Below, one piece after another: positions 11,726 through 24,541 of a stretch of 64,000 nucleotides of DNA (position 1 is the stretch's first letter; each line of letters starts with the position of its first letter). Location of the stretch: contig NC_087077.1 in NCBI RefSeq assembly GCF_026151205.1, positions 19,196,975 through 19,260,974 of the forward strand, in the 5' to 3' direction. The position numbers and the translations under genes were made by a program. Source of the stretch: Bolinopsis microptera (lineage: Eukaryota > Ctenophora > Tentaculata > Lobata > Bolinopsidae). The notes beneath the pieces are model-generated. The model was not told the origin of the DNA, did not search any database, and was given only the letters and a program-made list of their open reading frames with translations.

Positions 11726-13476
11726 TCAAGGCTATCCATAAATTATAAAATAACAAATCAAATGAAATGTATTATCCACCAAGAAAGGAGTATGAAGTGA
11801 ACAGACAGTAGGCCTTGTTTGAATTTTTGGGCTGATAGAAATATCGGAAAATAGAGTTGATAAATTTGTCTAAATTTCTAGTTTGCTTTTATTATAATGT
11901 CTTTGTAATTGATAACATGAATTCGTCGGGGAAAGTAATTTTGAATATTTAATAATAAATGATAGTAACGTCACGTGATCCGAATCGGGCATGAGCTCAA
12001 CCCGGCCACCATACTCACCCCTTTATCAACATCTTAATACCCGATGTTTTTTCTATCCGGGTGGCCTTTTTCCGCACAAACTTTAATGCATTTTTTTTGA
12101 AGTTGCTTAAATTGGCTTCATTATTAAGATGACAGGATAATACTGGCTATTTCCAAAGACCGCTCAGTCTTTTTGAATGTATTCTTTTTGAGAATATGCA
12201 GTAAAAACCGCTGATTCAGCATTATCATGCTAGATGTTCGAGATTTTAATTTAGTGTCCCCCAAACCTTCACATAGTCTTTAGTATTTAAAATTTAATGT
12301 CGAGATGCCCGCAAATGTATTACTTGTAAAATATTTTAGTGCAAATTGCGGACTTTTCATTTATATTCCAAAGAGGTGATTAAGATTTGTTTTCCTTCGT
12401 ACCAAATCAAATACACGAATATAACATCTGAACAAAAAAGTAACTATAAATCCAACAAATTATTTCATTCATAAACATTTGGTTAGGGATCGTTCAAATA
12501 CAACATGAGCCGGGAGGGGGTCTCTAAACGATTGCGCAAGTGAAATTTATGTGTAAAACTGATTGCGGAGGAGAGGGATTCAAAATCGGCCAAAAAAGCG
12601 ATCTTGTGTGATATGTGAGCGATCCCTTAATGGTAATACTGGTAAATATTCATAGCTACGCAACAGTTAACTATTGTCACATGGAACAGAAACTACGGGT
12701 AAATCAAAACAAATCCCTGAAACTCATGATCATTAAATTTGGGTTTTGCAGTCCCGGGATGGGGGTGACCCAGCTCAACAACTCCCCCCTTCCCCCTTTC
12801 AAGGACTTTAAAGTCTTTGCAATCTGTCTTGATACATCATCTAGTGTCAGTTTCCCAAATTATGAGTTGGAAATGATCTCGAACCCGTCTGAGTCACTGG
12901 CTGCATCTTCTGTGTTTACCTCGTCATATTCAGCTGAAAGGGATGAGTTCAATATTAGTATTACAAAGCCAGCGCCGTATCGTTAAAGAGGGTAAATGGT
13001 AACACTGAAAGTTTCACCCTCCGACCATTATCAGCAACAGGTGAAGGTTGGTGATTCAAGCCAGTGGCGTAACGTTGCCTGTTGACCCCCACCCACTGAT
13101 TAAAGGCCGAAAAACGCGCGAATAATCTGACGCAAACAGTAAAGCGCGCAGTAAACTCCTGAAATGCGCGTCTTTGCGCAATTTTCAATTTAATTTCATC
13201 ACTAACCAATACAAGCGGGTAACGCTTATACTGATTATCACTGGGACCGCCTTACGAAACACTGCCTGTAAAGGGACCCGTGACACGGTCCAAACGTAAA
13301 TAGTTCATAGTTACCAGTGTAGTTTTCGAGGAGTTTGTCGATTGGGGTCCTCCGGGGCGGGGTCATGTAGGAGGGGCGAGTTGCAACCATTTCAAACAGT
13401 GCGCCACTTCCCGCCGCTATTGTCTGCGTGGATTTAATGTTGTTATTCGGGGAAAATCCTGGTGTTATAATGCAAT
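11726..13476. other. Intergenic region between convergent PDAP1 and ATG4
   Basis: No supported gene. An open frame at 12615-12986 lacks splice or family support. A lone CAGTGGCGTAACG end at about 13060 matches the hAT-type MITE at 13767, but its partner end was not found. The rest is AT-rich unique sequence and probable 3' UTR. Confidence 0.5.
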
Positions 13477-16400
13477 TTAGGCCCGCGCCCAAGAAGTAAA
13501 GTTGACTTTTATTGTTGCAAAATCCAAACAGTGGTTCGTCCGTGGATGAGGTTCAAAGTTTTCAATCAACTGAACGTGCAGACAATTTTCAAGAAAAATA
13601 ACAACAACCTCCTGGAGTTGCTGGCAAAGGTCGTCGAACGATTCCTCAGTTTTGCAGTAGAAGGCCACAGCAATACTTGGGTCTAGCTGGTCCCACGGTA
13701 ACAAGTCAACTTTAGTCGTGTGGTAGGTCTCATCCGGTATACTGTAGGAGATAATGGGGTTGAAGACAGTGGCGTAACGACCGCCCCCGCTACCCCTGCT
13801 AGCAGGGGGGTGGCACCTTAGGGGGGCGACATTTTCCTGGATTGTAGGTCTGATTTCACGGAAAAAGCGCCGTATTGGTGTACTGCCCTGTCGAATTTTC
13901 CGGCTCCGGGTAGGGGCGGCAAATTTCAATCAGCAGGGGGGCGGCACAAAGTAACGTTACACCACTGGTTGAAGAGGCAAACAAACTCGTGTTAAATGAC
14001 ATGACGGTAATAACGGTATGGTGAAATCGGGCAAGATCAGAATTCCCGAAATCATCAAAGAATCTAGAGCTATTAGGAAATCTAATTAATTTTGGCTTTC
14101 ACTCTTACTTCTCAAGGTCGATGTCGTCAGGGCTAAGAGATTCTTGTGTGACATGTGGGTCAAGATAGAGTAATTTGTCGTTCTGACATCCTATGAAATA
14201 AAATGCCGAGTTTGGTCGCCCTCCCACTGCTCCAACACTTTGCTCAATCTCAAAACAGTGCTGAAGTGTTTTGTGAGTAAGAAAATCAAATGTGATGTGC
14301 TTACAGATAACAAACCAATGTTGGATCACATCAAATGTATGTCATACCCTAAACATATCAAAATCGTATTGGGTATGATTCCAAATGTACACTAACCTTA
14401 ATGTTCTCAATGTAGAGATTATTACATTCGCTTAGCCCTAATCTGAGAGGTATAACCAGTAAGAGAGGCGTCCAGTTCACTTCCTTACAGTAGAACTCTG
14501 AAAAGTTTTAATATTAAGATGAGAGGTATAACCAGTAAGAGAGGCGTCCAGTTCACTTCCTTACAGTAGAACTCTGAAAAGTTTTAATATTAAGATGAGA
14601 GGTATAACCAGTAAGAGAGGCGTCCAGTTCACTTCCTTACAGTAGAACTCTGAAAAGTTTTAATATTAAGATGAGAGGTATAACCAGTAAGAGAGGCGTC
14701 CAGTTCACTTCCTTACAGTAGAACTCTGAAAAGTTTCAATATTAAGATGAGAGGTATAACCAGCAAGAGAGGCGTCCAGTTCACATCCTTACAGTAGAAC
14801 TCTGAAAAGTTTTAATATTAAGATGAGAGGTATAACCAGCAAGAGAGGCGTCCAGTTCACTTCCTTACAGTAGAACTCTGAAAAGTTTTAATATTAAGAT
14901 GAGAGATATAACCAGCAAGAGAGGCGTCCAGTTCACTTCCTTACAGTAGAACTCTGAAAAGTTTTAATATTAAGATGAGAGGTATAACCAGTAAGAGAGG
15001 CGTCCAGTTCACTTCCTTACAGTAGAACTCTGAAAAGTTTTAATATTAAGATGAGAGGTATAACCAGCAAGAGAGGCGTCCAGTTCACATCCTTACAGTA
15101 GAACTCTGAAAAGTTTTAATATTAAGATGAGAGGTATAACCAGCAAGAGAGGCGTCCAGTTCACTTCCTTACAGTAGAACTCTGAAAAGTTTTAATATTA
15201 AGATGAGAGGTATAACCAGCAAGAGAGGCGTCCAGTTCACTTCCTTACAGTAGAACTCTGAAAAGTTTTAATATTAAGATGAGAGGTATAACCAGCAAGA
15301 GAGGCGTCCAGTTCACTTCCTTACAGTAGAACTCTGAAAAGTTTTAATATTAAGATGAGAGGTATAACCAGCAAGAGAGGCGTCCAGTTCACTTCCTTAC
15401 AGTAGAACTCTGAAAAGTTTTAATATTAAGATGAGAGGTATAACCAGTAAGAGAGGCGTCCAGTTCACTTCCTTACAGTAGAACTCTGAAAAGTTTTAAT
15501 ATTAAGATGAGAGGTATAACCAGCAAGAGAGGCGTCCAGTTCACTTCCTTACAGTAGAACTCTGAAAAGTTTTAATATTAAGATGAGAGGTATAACCAGC
15601 AAGAGAGGCGTCCAGTTCACTTCCTTACAGTAGAACTCTGAAAAGTTTTAATATTAAGATGAGAGGTATAACCAGCAAGAGAGGCGTCCAGTTCACTTCC
15701 TTACAGTAGAACTCTGAAAAGTTTTAATATTAAGATGAGAGGTATAACCAGTAAGAGAGGCGTCCAGTTCACTTCCTTACAGTAGAACTCTGAAAAGTTT
15801 TAATATTAAGATGAGAGGTATAACCAGCAAGAGAGGCGTCCAGTTCACTTCCTTACAGTAGAACTCTGAAAAGTTTTAATATTAAGATGAGAGGTATAAC
15901 CAGCAAGAGAGGCGTCCAGTTCACTTCCTTACAGTAGAACTCTGAAAAGTTGCAATATTAAGATGAGAGGTATAACCAGTAAGAGAGGCGTCCAGTTCAC
16001 TTCCTTACAGTAGAACTCTGAAAAGTTTTAATATTAAGATGAGAGGTATGACCAACAAGAGAGGCGTCCAGTTCACTTCCTTACAGTAGAACTCTGAAAA
16101 GTTTTAATATTAAGATGAGATATAGCTCTTAAAAGCAATTGATTAAACACTTGATGCAAAAACGCATGGTAAATGGATGGGCCCAGTAAAAAGAAGTTTA
16201 GGCATAAAGCTGGTATTTTGGGGTAATAAAATAAGGGACTCCTCAGCCTCCTGAACATGTGCTCACTATTAATGTAAACAAAAAATTATCACCTCCCCGC
16301 CAGTATCCACATCAATAGGGGAACAGTAAATAAAGGTTTGATTTTATCAACACAGCGATTATCAATAGGGGAACAGCAAATAAAGATTTGATTTTATCAA

Positions 16401-18092
16401 CACAGCGATCCCTAGTTACTTTACTTTCTATCACAGTGATTATCAATGAACATTTCATCAAAACTCACTTATATCTTCAATGCACATGAAATTGTCCATG
16501 ACGACTTGGACAGTAAGATTAAGTTCCTTGTGGAACTCTGTGAGTATCCGTATAGATTGGGCAGCAGTGTTAGGTCCGAACCACGTGCCAACATCCTTTC
16601 CAGCGGAACAGCCTGCCTTCGCTGAAAATATGTGAAGTATTTGTAATATTTGTAATATTCACACAACTGAACACAGCTACAGGGGGTGGGGGTGAATTTC
16701 AAGGTATTCAGATAATCGGAGCAGCTGATGTGGATTAGATCATAAATGTTTTGTTAAAATAGTGGTGATGACAGTGTTATATATCGTTCCTTACTCCTCG
16801 TTTATCGGGAGCAGTCCATTAGGTTTTAGACCTTGTTTAATACAGGTTCCTTTAGCTCTAGTCGCCCTATCCTTTGACCAGGGAGCGCCCCGTATAGGCC
16901 AGTCAAGCCGGTTGCCGTGTGATAGCCGCCGTTTCGTTTTTACACCAAGTGTTATATATGACAGAGAATGACTCTGATCAAGTTTACAATTCTTGTAATG
17001 TTGTTGACAGGAATATACTTTGTATAATGTATACTTTTATACAATATTGTATTATATAATATATATTACAGTGGAACGTGACACGTCATTTAAATCAAAC
17101 AACAACGACGCCAAATACAGTCACAACATTCTGTTAAAAATAGAAAATGATAGCAAACAGTCAACACGTTCATATAAGCATTAACAAGTCAAATACAAAT
17201 AACAAATACAAATACAAATAACAAATACAAATACAAATAACAAACCTATCTGCTGTATGGAGTAAAGTCCGTTAGGATCATCCAGGAAGTCTCTGAGAAT
17301 GCTGTTATAAGTACTACATTTAGTCCACCTCCAGTCCCGGCTGAAGTTGTGTCTGATGAGGGTATGGGAGTACAACATCTGGATACACCGCAACATGCAG
17401 CCCCACCCTCTGTCTGATGTGTATGCGGTACCACCTGGGGTTGGGAAGTTGTTGGGGACCATGTCTGGAAATGATACGGAATATTGCGGGAAATATTGCC
17501 GACCAAGAATGAGGTCTTGGAAAGTAAAAGCCTCAAACATCAGGAACTGGACAGTTAATCCAGAATCATAAATGTACCCGAAAATTATTTATAAAACAGA
17601 ATTTTGTGAAACAAAAAATCAGACAGTTCAGGTGATATTGTAGCTTCCTTGAAAAAAAAACATATAATACGATACACACACACGTCACACTATGGAGGTA
17701 TGAAGATTACTGACCAATAGCTCTGAAGTTTCTCCTGTAAGAGAACCAGAGGAAACTCTCGACATCCCTCTCGAATATGGCTCGGTCATCTGGTAGCACA
17801 TAACTTCTACCCAGTACCTGCAAACATCATAATTAGTTAATTAATACGTTATAGTTTATCATTATCACTCGACACGCTTTTAGTTACATAAATCAAGTGC
17901 TACATTAATTAAAGACACTAACGTAACGATAAATGATCCCGCCAAGAAATATCCGACAAAACGAACCTGGATCACATCTCCATGAAGCAGCTGAGTTTTC
18001 TCCTCTAAGTTACCGAATACGGGGGTGTAGTCGGTTATGGTATTGTTGATCGTGTTGTTTAGTGTTGTTAACGTTGCTTCTAGGTCGCTCAT
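13477..18092 (-). CDS. ATG4: ATG4 cysteine protease (autophagy)
   Basis: Seven exons on the minus strand: 18092-17967, 17817-17715, 17464-17246, 16621-16469, 14497-14397, 14260-14109 and 13741-13477. Every junction agrees in phase and the sum is 1,119 bases, or 372 residues. ATG4 cleaves the C-terminus of Atg8/LC3 proteins and later removes them from lipid. The catalytic Cys lies in SDRGWGCMLRC (exon 3). WFGPN is in exon 4, PLLLVIPLRLGLSE in exon 5, and GGRPNSAFYFIG and the Asp-His pair of LDPH in exon 6. LDPSIAVAFYCKTEESF is in exon 7. The length fits the family. The intron before exon 5 is mostly a satellite made from exon 5 itself; a hAT-type MITE lies in intron 6. A possible extra first exon lies at 19034-19138. 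Confidence 0.93.
13767..13967. mobile_element. hAT-type MITE with 8-bp target duplication
   Basis: 201 bases bounded by CAGTGGCGTAACG and its imperfect inverse (CGTTACACCACTG). The 8-base sequence GTTGAAGA is repeated exactly at 13759-13766 and 13968-13975, as expected for hAT insertion. It lies in ATG4 intron 6, with its edge about 25 bases from the acceptor of the last exon. Confidence 0.9.
14445..16116. repeat. 76-bp satellite, 22 units, built from ATG4 exon 5 and its 3' splice site
   Basis: Unit starts fall every 76 bases from 14445 to 16041 (21 x 76 = 1,596). Read on the ATG4 strand, each unit is 23 bases of intron ending in AAAACTTTTCAG plus the first 53 bases of exon 5 (coding for FYCKEVNWTPLLLVIPL). 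Only the unit nearest the downstream side (14445-14497) continues into the rest of the exon and its donor. Units differ by a few substitutions (AGTAAG/AGCAAG, CACTTC/CACATC, one TTGCAAT). Confidence 0.95.
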
Positions 18093-18101
18093 TCTCACAT
18101 T

Positions 18102-18658
18102 CTGAAATAACAGACTTGATACAACGTAAACAGACAAAAGGCAGATTGTTAATATGAAAAATCAGCAGCTATAACTAAACGTTGCGGAAGCAATCACAGT
18201 TATTGGTTTTAAAATAGATTAATCGTTAATTCAAATCCAATCCAAACGTATCCGAATAATCCGAACATGTGAAGTGACTTGAGATAAAATGTTACACATT
18301 ACATCATCCAGTAAAATTTAGCATCAAGGAACTCTTAAAAACGAGGCCAGGGTAGGGTAACAGACACAAAATAACAACTGGTATATTGGAGAACAGGACA
18401 GCTAGTGCAAGGAGGAGGATTGGGACTGCGATGGAGCAACACGACCGGCTAATTAGGTTTTAGAAATCCAGTCGGATTCGATATTTGAAACTCGAACCAC
18501 ATGTAATTAAAATCTAGACCATACAATCGTAAATTTCCTGTAATCTCATGTATTGTTGGTGGGTCTGTTAATTGAATGCAGATAACAGTACGCACTGCAT
18601 ACTTATAAAGATCATATCACTGTCAATAACAGCTTTATATGCACCTTCCAGCTGAAGT
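18102..18658. other. ATG4 5' flank or intron
   Basis: A clean acceptor (TTATTTCAG) lies nine coding-frame bases before the ATG4 start at 18092, so a leader exon or trans-splicing is likely. No other coding signal was seen. Confidence 0.4.
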
Positions 18659-19030
18659 AAACCACAGAGTAAAGTACAGAGTAAACCACAGACTAAACCA
18701 CAGACTAGACCACATACTAAACCACAGACTAAACCACAGACTAAACCACAGACTAAACCACAGACTAGACCACATACTAAACCACAGACTAAACCACAGA
18801 CTAGACCACATACTAAACCACAGACTAAACCACAGACTAAACCACAGACTAAACCACAGACTAAACCACAGACTAAACCACAGACTAATCTACAGACTAA
18901 TCTACAGACTAAACCACAGACTAAACCACAGATTAAACCACAGACTAAACCACAGACTAAACCACAGACTAAACCACAGACTAAACCACAGACTTAACCA
19001 CAGACTAAACCACAGACTAAACCACAGACT
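18659..19030. repeat. 12-bp minisatellite (ACCACAGACTAA)
   Basis: About 30 tandem copies of a 12-base unit with variants (GACTAGACC, ACATACTAA, ATCTACAGACTA). It is open in several frames only because 12 is a multiple of 3. If the exon at 19034-19138 belongs to ATG4, this lies just after its donor. Confidence 0.9.
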
Positions 19031-19033
19031 TAC

Positions 19034-19138
19034 CCTTCTAAGGTACTCTGCAGTGCAAACAGTGATAACAGCAAGAGAAGCTACGCCGATAGGATAGCTG
19101 TACTCTATCCACACGTCACTCCAGGTAACCTTCGTCAT
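19034..19138 (-). CDS. Possible coding exon with one TM segment (extra first exon of ATG4 or separate small gene)
   Basis: An ATG at 19138 opens a 35-codon frame (MTKVTWSDVWIEY, then hydrophobic PIGVASLAVITVC) ending at AGAAGG followed by a strong donor GTAAGT. It ends in phase 0, and the acceptor at 18102 opens ATG4 exon 1 in phase 0 (NVR before Met), so the two join in frame. That would give ATG4 an N-terminal membrane segment, unusual for this soluble family. The alternative is a small unrelated membrane-protein gene whose next exon I could not place. Confidence 0.35.
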
Positions 19139-19733
19139 ACATCCTTTCCTTTTCAAAACATGTCTGCTGAATATACATATTTTGTTACCTTATATGGTAT
19201 GGTTGAAGCGCATTTGCTGAACTGCTTCACATATTGTTTTTATTTCCTAATTAGGGTATTACTCTTGAAAGTTCCATCTTGATCATAACTACAGTCTACA
19301 ACTAGATAATACTCTTATGAAAAAAAAGTTAAAAGAGTTGTACAATTCACTGTAGATATATCATTGAGAAATAAAATGTCCAGTTCATGAATTAATATCT
19401 AATGCGACAAAACTTACAATCAGATAGCAAATGCATTTGGTTAAAAATGACACAAAATTCAACATGTACAAATTCTGATGTATTAAACACAAAAAGCCTA
19501 TAATTGATGTAAAATTAACTGAAAGATAACGATCTTCGATGCTGCAAAGCCTCTCCACTTCGGAGTCATCTACTTCAGCAAATAACAGTCCAGAAAATAT
19601 CGTTAAACCTATTTGAGAGCAGCCTAGAGAATATGCATTTTCAATTTTAAGTCACTATACTACCACACTAATCTTTACAACCTTGTACATACATCACAAA
19701 CCGTATAATCTTAAATGCTAAAAAATACAAGCG
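19139..19733. other. Intergenic or 3' UTR, nothing recognised
   Basis: AT-rich, no open frame with family or splice support; probably the 3' UTR of the minus-strand gene ending at 19734. Confidence 0.4.
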
Positions 19734-22700
19734 TTAGTATGAGTTTTCTTTATCATCATCATCGTCACTATCAGCCAATTTAACATCATAATCTACTTTT
19801 ATCCTAAGTTTTCTTTTGCTGCTGTTCAGTCCCTTTAACAGCTCAGTAACAAGTGGAATTTTGACAGTGTTATCACATCCGGAGCTGTCTTTGGCTACCA
19901 GGTATTTCGATTCAGGAATGTTCATTTTCTCATGTTTAGAGTCTTGAAGATGCCGCTGCATCTGGTTAGGTCTCTCCGACCACCGTCCATTTACAGGCGG
20001 ATGACTATTGTGGTGAGTACCGTGATTTGAAGTACCGGGCACGCTGTGAGGGTGTGGTATGTGAGGGTGTGGTATGTGAGGGTGTGGTCTGCAGCACTCA
20101 CCAGTACAGTGTGGATGTGGGGAGTGTATCATGCCACTTTGTTGGTTAGAAGAGTGGTGTGGGTGGTGTGGTAAGTGGTGTGGTAAGTGGTGTTGGTAGG
20201 GTTGGTGGTGTTGCAGCTGCTGATGATGTTGTAGGGGTTGTTGATGTGTAAGATGTGTGTGCTGTAGGGAGCGTTGCTGATGCGGTTGTAAATGCGTCAC
20301 GTGTTCTGATGACGTCACGTGTTCTGATGACGTCACAGTAAAATGTCGAGGGTGATGAGGCTGATGGTGTTGCTGATTGATACTATAGTTATTGGCATTG
20401 TAAGGATCGAGATGGTGGTGTAGATAAGGACCCTGGTGGAGATGGTGCTGATTGGTACTGTAGTTACTGGCATTATACTGTTGGTTACTATGGTTACTAT
20501 GGTGAGGAGGCTGACAACATGGGCCACTGCAGTGTTGCACATGATCTCCGTATACTGACAGACGATGGTTGACGGGCTCAATTCTTGAGCTATGATCGAC
20601 TGATCCGTCAGGGTAAGAATGATCATTCATTTTATCTTGCTTCCAATCAGTTTCGTCAATTCTTGTTGAAGACAATATCGACTCATCATGGAATCTTATT
20701 CGTTTGGAAGGTGAGCCCTCGTGCGTCACATTTAACGTAGAATTGTGATTTCTTTTAAGTGGAGATATTCCAGCTCGAGAGAGGTCAGGATATGATTTAC
20801 ACCGTTCTACACCTGGTGGCATTCTTAGAGGTAAGTTACTGTTTGTACTCCTAGAGCATGCGTATGGAGGAGGTTCTGATTTGGTTGGCTTCTGAATTGA
20901 TAAACCCTCCCGTTTAGTAGGCTTAATAGGGGTTAACATTTTCATGACAAAAGCCTTTTTTCGAGATAAAGACACATTGTTGGTTGTATCTCGGTTGAAG
21001 GTAAGGTTTAGATCACTTGGTTCTGTTTTTAGTGGAGTCCTATTAGATCTGTTAAAATCAGTGCTGGTATTTAACTTGGGATTTGCAAATCCTTCAGTTT
21101 CATTCTTAACAACCTTAGAGTTGTTAAGAAATGAAGAGTCATTATGATTCCTCCTAGCTGGTGTAAGCATCCGCAAAAGACGTTTACTCTTTATGGTGGT
21201 GTTCAGTTCTGAAGATGTGGACTGTTTAACTAGTGACACGTCGTTCAGTTTACTTGTGTTTATCAGTTCCTTGCCAGAGTCGTTCAGAATCTGAACTGTA
21301 GAGGAAACACCTGCAAGAGAAAATTGTTAACCCAAAGAAGAAATACAAGGAAGATATATACGTATAACCATAGGTTTCTCATAATTAAATTTCAGCATAT
21401 AATACGACTGAAATTTCATCCATCACTGTTCATAGTTTTTTGTTCAAGTGGGTACTGGGTACTGGGAACTGGGTAGGTACCATAAGTAATTATGCAAAAT
21501 AATATTACATAATATAATATACTACATATTATAATATAATTGCTAAAAACAACACATCAAAAATAAATTACGGCAGCAAACTTTACATTATATATGATAA
21601 TATAAGTCACAACTGCGAATTGTAAGGAATCTGGAATCCATAAATAATGACTGCTAAATCAGTAAAACAATAGGATAACTACCGGTTTCAGCCACATTGA
21701 TCTGTATCTGGTACGGCACTTCTTCTCATGTCAACTCCTGTCATGGCTTTCAGGATATCAAGATATTCTGTACTGAACTTAAGGTCCAATCCAAACACTT
21801 TTACTGTCATGGTGTTCTTGTAGTTAGAGAATTTTCCCTGGCAGATATCTGCCGACATTGAACCGGAAATGTGAGCAGCGGTCTTGGTTTCACGAGGTTG
21901 GATCAGCTTCTTTTTTATCGTATTGCTTTGACCAGTTATAAAGTCTGCTAGTTCTTTGCCATTGGCTTCTTTAGAAGATCTTTCGAATTTGTCGTCTGGA
22001 TTGACAATCTCAAACTCTTCATCTGCAAGTTGAAATAAGTTTAAGAAAATTTAAAAGCCGCATGTACACCCTGTCACTGCATGTACACACTGTCATGTAC
22101 ACCCTGTCACTGCATGTACACACTGTCATGTACACCCTGTCACTGCATGTACACACTGTCATGTACACCCTGTCACTGCATGTACACACTGTCATGTACA
22201 CACTGTCATGTACACACTGTCACTGCATGTACATACTGTCACTGCATCATGTACACACTGTCATGTACACGCTGTCACTGTACTATGATTAAAATTTGGA
22301 CTAGTAGTTGTATTGAAGTAAAGCCAGAAATCAAATTGCACCCACCGGAGTCGCTACAGGAGTCTTCAAGCAGTCGAGGATCCATGACATTTTTATCGAA
22401 TTTCCAGACTAAGGCAGAATCCTCCCAATCCTCAGTTGTAAGCTCCCTCTCTTCTATCATTGAACCGAAAACATTGAACAATCGATCCCATTTTTTGAAA
22501 TTCTCTGAAATTGATGTGGCAGTGGTTAACGGTTTAATAAAACCCACTAAAGATGATTCTACGAATAAATATATTATATACTTGAACATAATTAAATAAA
22601 ACATCCAAATTCTTATAAATTTTCAATCATAAAGCAAGACAATTCAAAAGGACTATGTAAAAGAATCATATCTTGTAACATAGTATTATATGAACGACAG

Positions 22701-23393
22701 ATAATATATAACGCAGCTCAAGCAAAACGTTTTTAAAGCACATAACATTATACCCATACCTCCTTTGGATGCTCGTTCCTTTAACTCGGAATCACAAGAT
22801 AGCAATGCGCTTTTCGTTCTTGCAGCAATTGCTTTCACCCTTGGGTCAGTTTCACCAGGACTAAAATATATGCTGCTTTTCTCCAGAATAGATTCGTTTG
22901 CTGCTATTCTTTCGCTTTTTCTTGGTGAAAAAGAACTTGAGGTATCAGGATCTGTCAAAGTTATTTCTTTGAGAGGATTGATCGCTTTTTGAGGTTTTAC
23001 AGTGTGCTTTCGTTTTGAAGACAACTCTTTTTCTACTTCTGATTCAAGATTTTTGGTGGGAACTGTACTGAGAGATCGGAAGCGCTTTTTTTTCTTCAGT
23101 TCTCTGCGCAAATTTTCACTTAAAGTTTCGGCAGTTTTTTTGCCTTCTTTATCGTTGTCCACAAATTCATCATCTGAAATAATCTCTTTGATTAAAGTAA
23201 CTTCATCTTTAACTTCATCATCTGAAATAACCTCCACTTTCATTCTTTCCTTCCTATTCATTTTCACGACATTCCTGGTGTCCACAAAGTCATCATCTGA
23301 AATAACGTCCTCTTTCATTCTTTCCTTCCCATTCATTTTCTCGACATTCCTGGTACCTATGATAATATAAATTCTGTAATTAGTGCCTGCCAT
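19734..23393 (-). CDS. Unrecognised charged protein with His-rich tail
   Basis: Exons 23356-22760, 22558-22346, 22022-21696 and 21310-19734 join in phase 1 throughout. The start may be the ATG at 23393 read straight into the first exon, or lie in an unseen upstream exon. The protein is about 900 residues. The first exon holds two copies of a block around TRNVEKMNGKERMKEDVISD, then basic SP motifs (FSPRKSER). Exon 2 has GFIKPLTTATSISENFKKWD; exon 3 has KVFGLDLKFSTEYLDIL. The last exon has two LTP Cdk-type sites (RMLTPARR, KMLTPIKP), then a low-complexity His/Pro/Gln tract with two Cys motifs HCSGPCC and HCTGECC, and an acidic end. Composition suggests a nuclear protein; no family was recognised. 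Confidence 0.6.
22066..22282. repeat. Tandem repeat around TGTACAC and CTGTCA
   Basis: About six units of 33-34 bases alternating CATGTACACACTGTCA and TGTACACCCTGTCACTG, inside an intron of the His-rich gene. The Cys/His-rich frames across it are repeat artefacts. Confidence 0.9.
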
Positions 23394-23426
23394 TTGTTAT
23401 TTTGAATGTGTGTGTATACAATTGAA

Positions 23427-23638
23427 GGAAATCAACATTAAATAGAAAGAATCCACTTTTTTATAAATCAATAAATTATAAAAAGCATTTACATGCAGAG
23501 TAAAATGATACATTTCAATATTTCTGTTCATTGGAAATCAACATTAAATAAAAAGAATCCACTTTTTTATAAATCAATAAATTATAAAAAGCATTTACAT
23601 ACAAAGCAAAATGATACATTTCAATATTTCTGTTCATT
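23427..23638. repeat. 106-bp tandem duplication
   Basis: Two nearly identical copies starting GGAAATCAACATTAAATA at 23427 and 23533, upstream of the His-rich gene. Confidence 0.85.
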
Positions 23639-23703
23639 GCTTCAAGACAAACTAGACCGAGTTTCTGGATTTGGTTATAGGAATCGTACCTACTACTTAT
23701 AAT

Positions 23704-23850
23704 ACAGTAAAACCTCGATTTACCGTGCCCTGATTTACCTCAAACCCCGTTTTACCGCGGCCATTTCCATAGTTCCATTCCCCAAATAGGGCTAACATAC
23801 ATAATGAACAATTAAAACCCCGATTTACCGCGGCCATTTTCTCGGGGAAT
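23704..23850. mobile_element. Possible pogo/Tigger-like MITE fragment
   Basis: Starts CAGTAAAACCTCGATTTACCG, the style of pogo-type terminal repeats, with internal repeats of TTTACCGCGGCCATTT at 23751 and 23824. No second end or TA duplication was confirmed. Confidence 0.4.
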
Positions 23851-24541
23851 TACTATACCTAGAATTAGATCCCTTAGATTTCTATAGTTACAATATTCGA
23901 GCTCTCATAGAAAGGTTGCACTGAAAAATCCAACCTTAAACAGCTGACATGGTGACATGATAACATGGATGATGTATGGGTTAATTGGTGATCCTGCTCT
24001 ATCCAATCATTATTACAATCAACACTTAAGTCCTGATTTGAGAAATTAACTTATCTTATCTGAGCAAAATAATTACTAAGTTCCTGCACCTGTAAGAGCT
24101 CCCAATAGCAGGTGGTAAAACTGAGTTGGATGATATTATACAAGTTACGCCGGTGTTCTACTTGAAAGAGTTGTTCGGTAATTATCTGAGGCAACATCAC
24201 CACGTTAAATTTCGTCGCAATTTACTTATTTCAGGCTTCAGCTGCAAAGTAGCAACGCAGCTGTTATATGTAGAACGACGTCCGCGTAATCACATGGAAC
24301 ACGTCATGTGCTCTGGGCAGTAATTTTTAAATCATATATTCACGTGTGCACCAATTATGTCTGGAGCCACTAACCTTAACTTACGTTGAGGAGTTATAAT
24401 TGGTAACACATGTGCGGTGTGCAACTGATTAAAAAACACCTTAAATCTATTCCCAACTCGACCAAGGTTCATTTCTGTTTGTTTCTGATGCATTATTAAG
24501 CTGTTTACAAATGTAACTATTCCATACTACCTTCCCCAGAC

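Noticed and set aside
12615-12986. 123-codon open frame
   Set aside because: No splice, family or repeat support.
14445-16116. Possible CRISPR-like array
   Set aside because: Units are contiguous with no spacers and match an ATG4 exon border; the host is eukaryotic.
18639-19097. 152-codon frame of NHRL repeats
   Set aside because: Produced by a 12-base minisatellite; both strands are open for the same reason.
22019-22292. Cys/His-rich repeat frames
   Set aside because: Shadow of the tandem repeat in an intron of the minus-strand gene.
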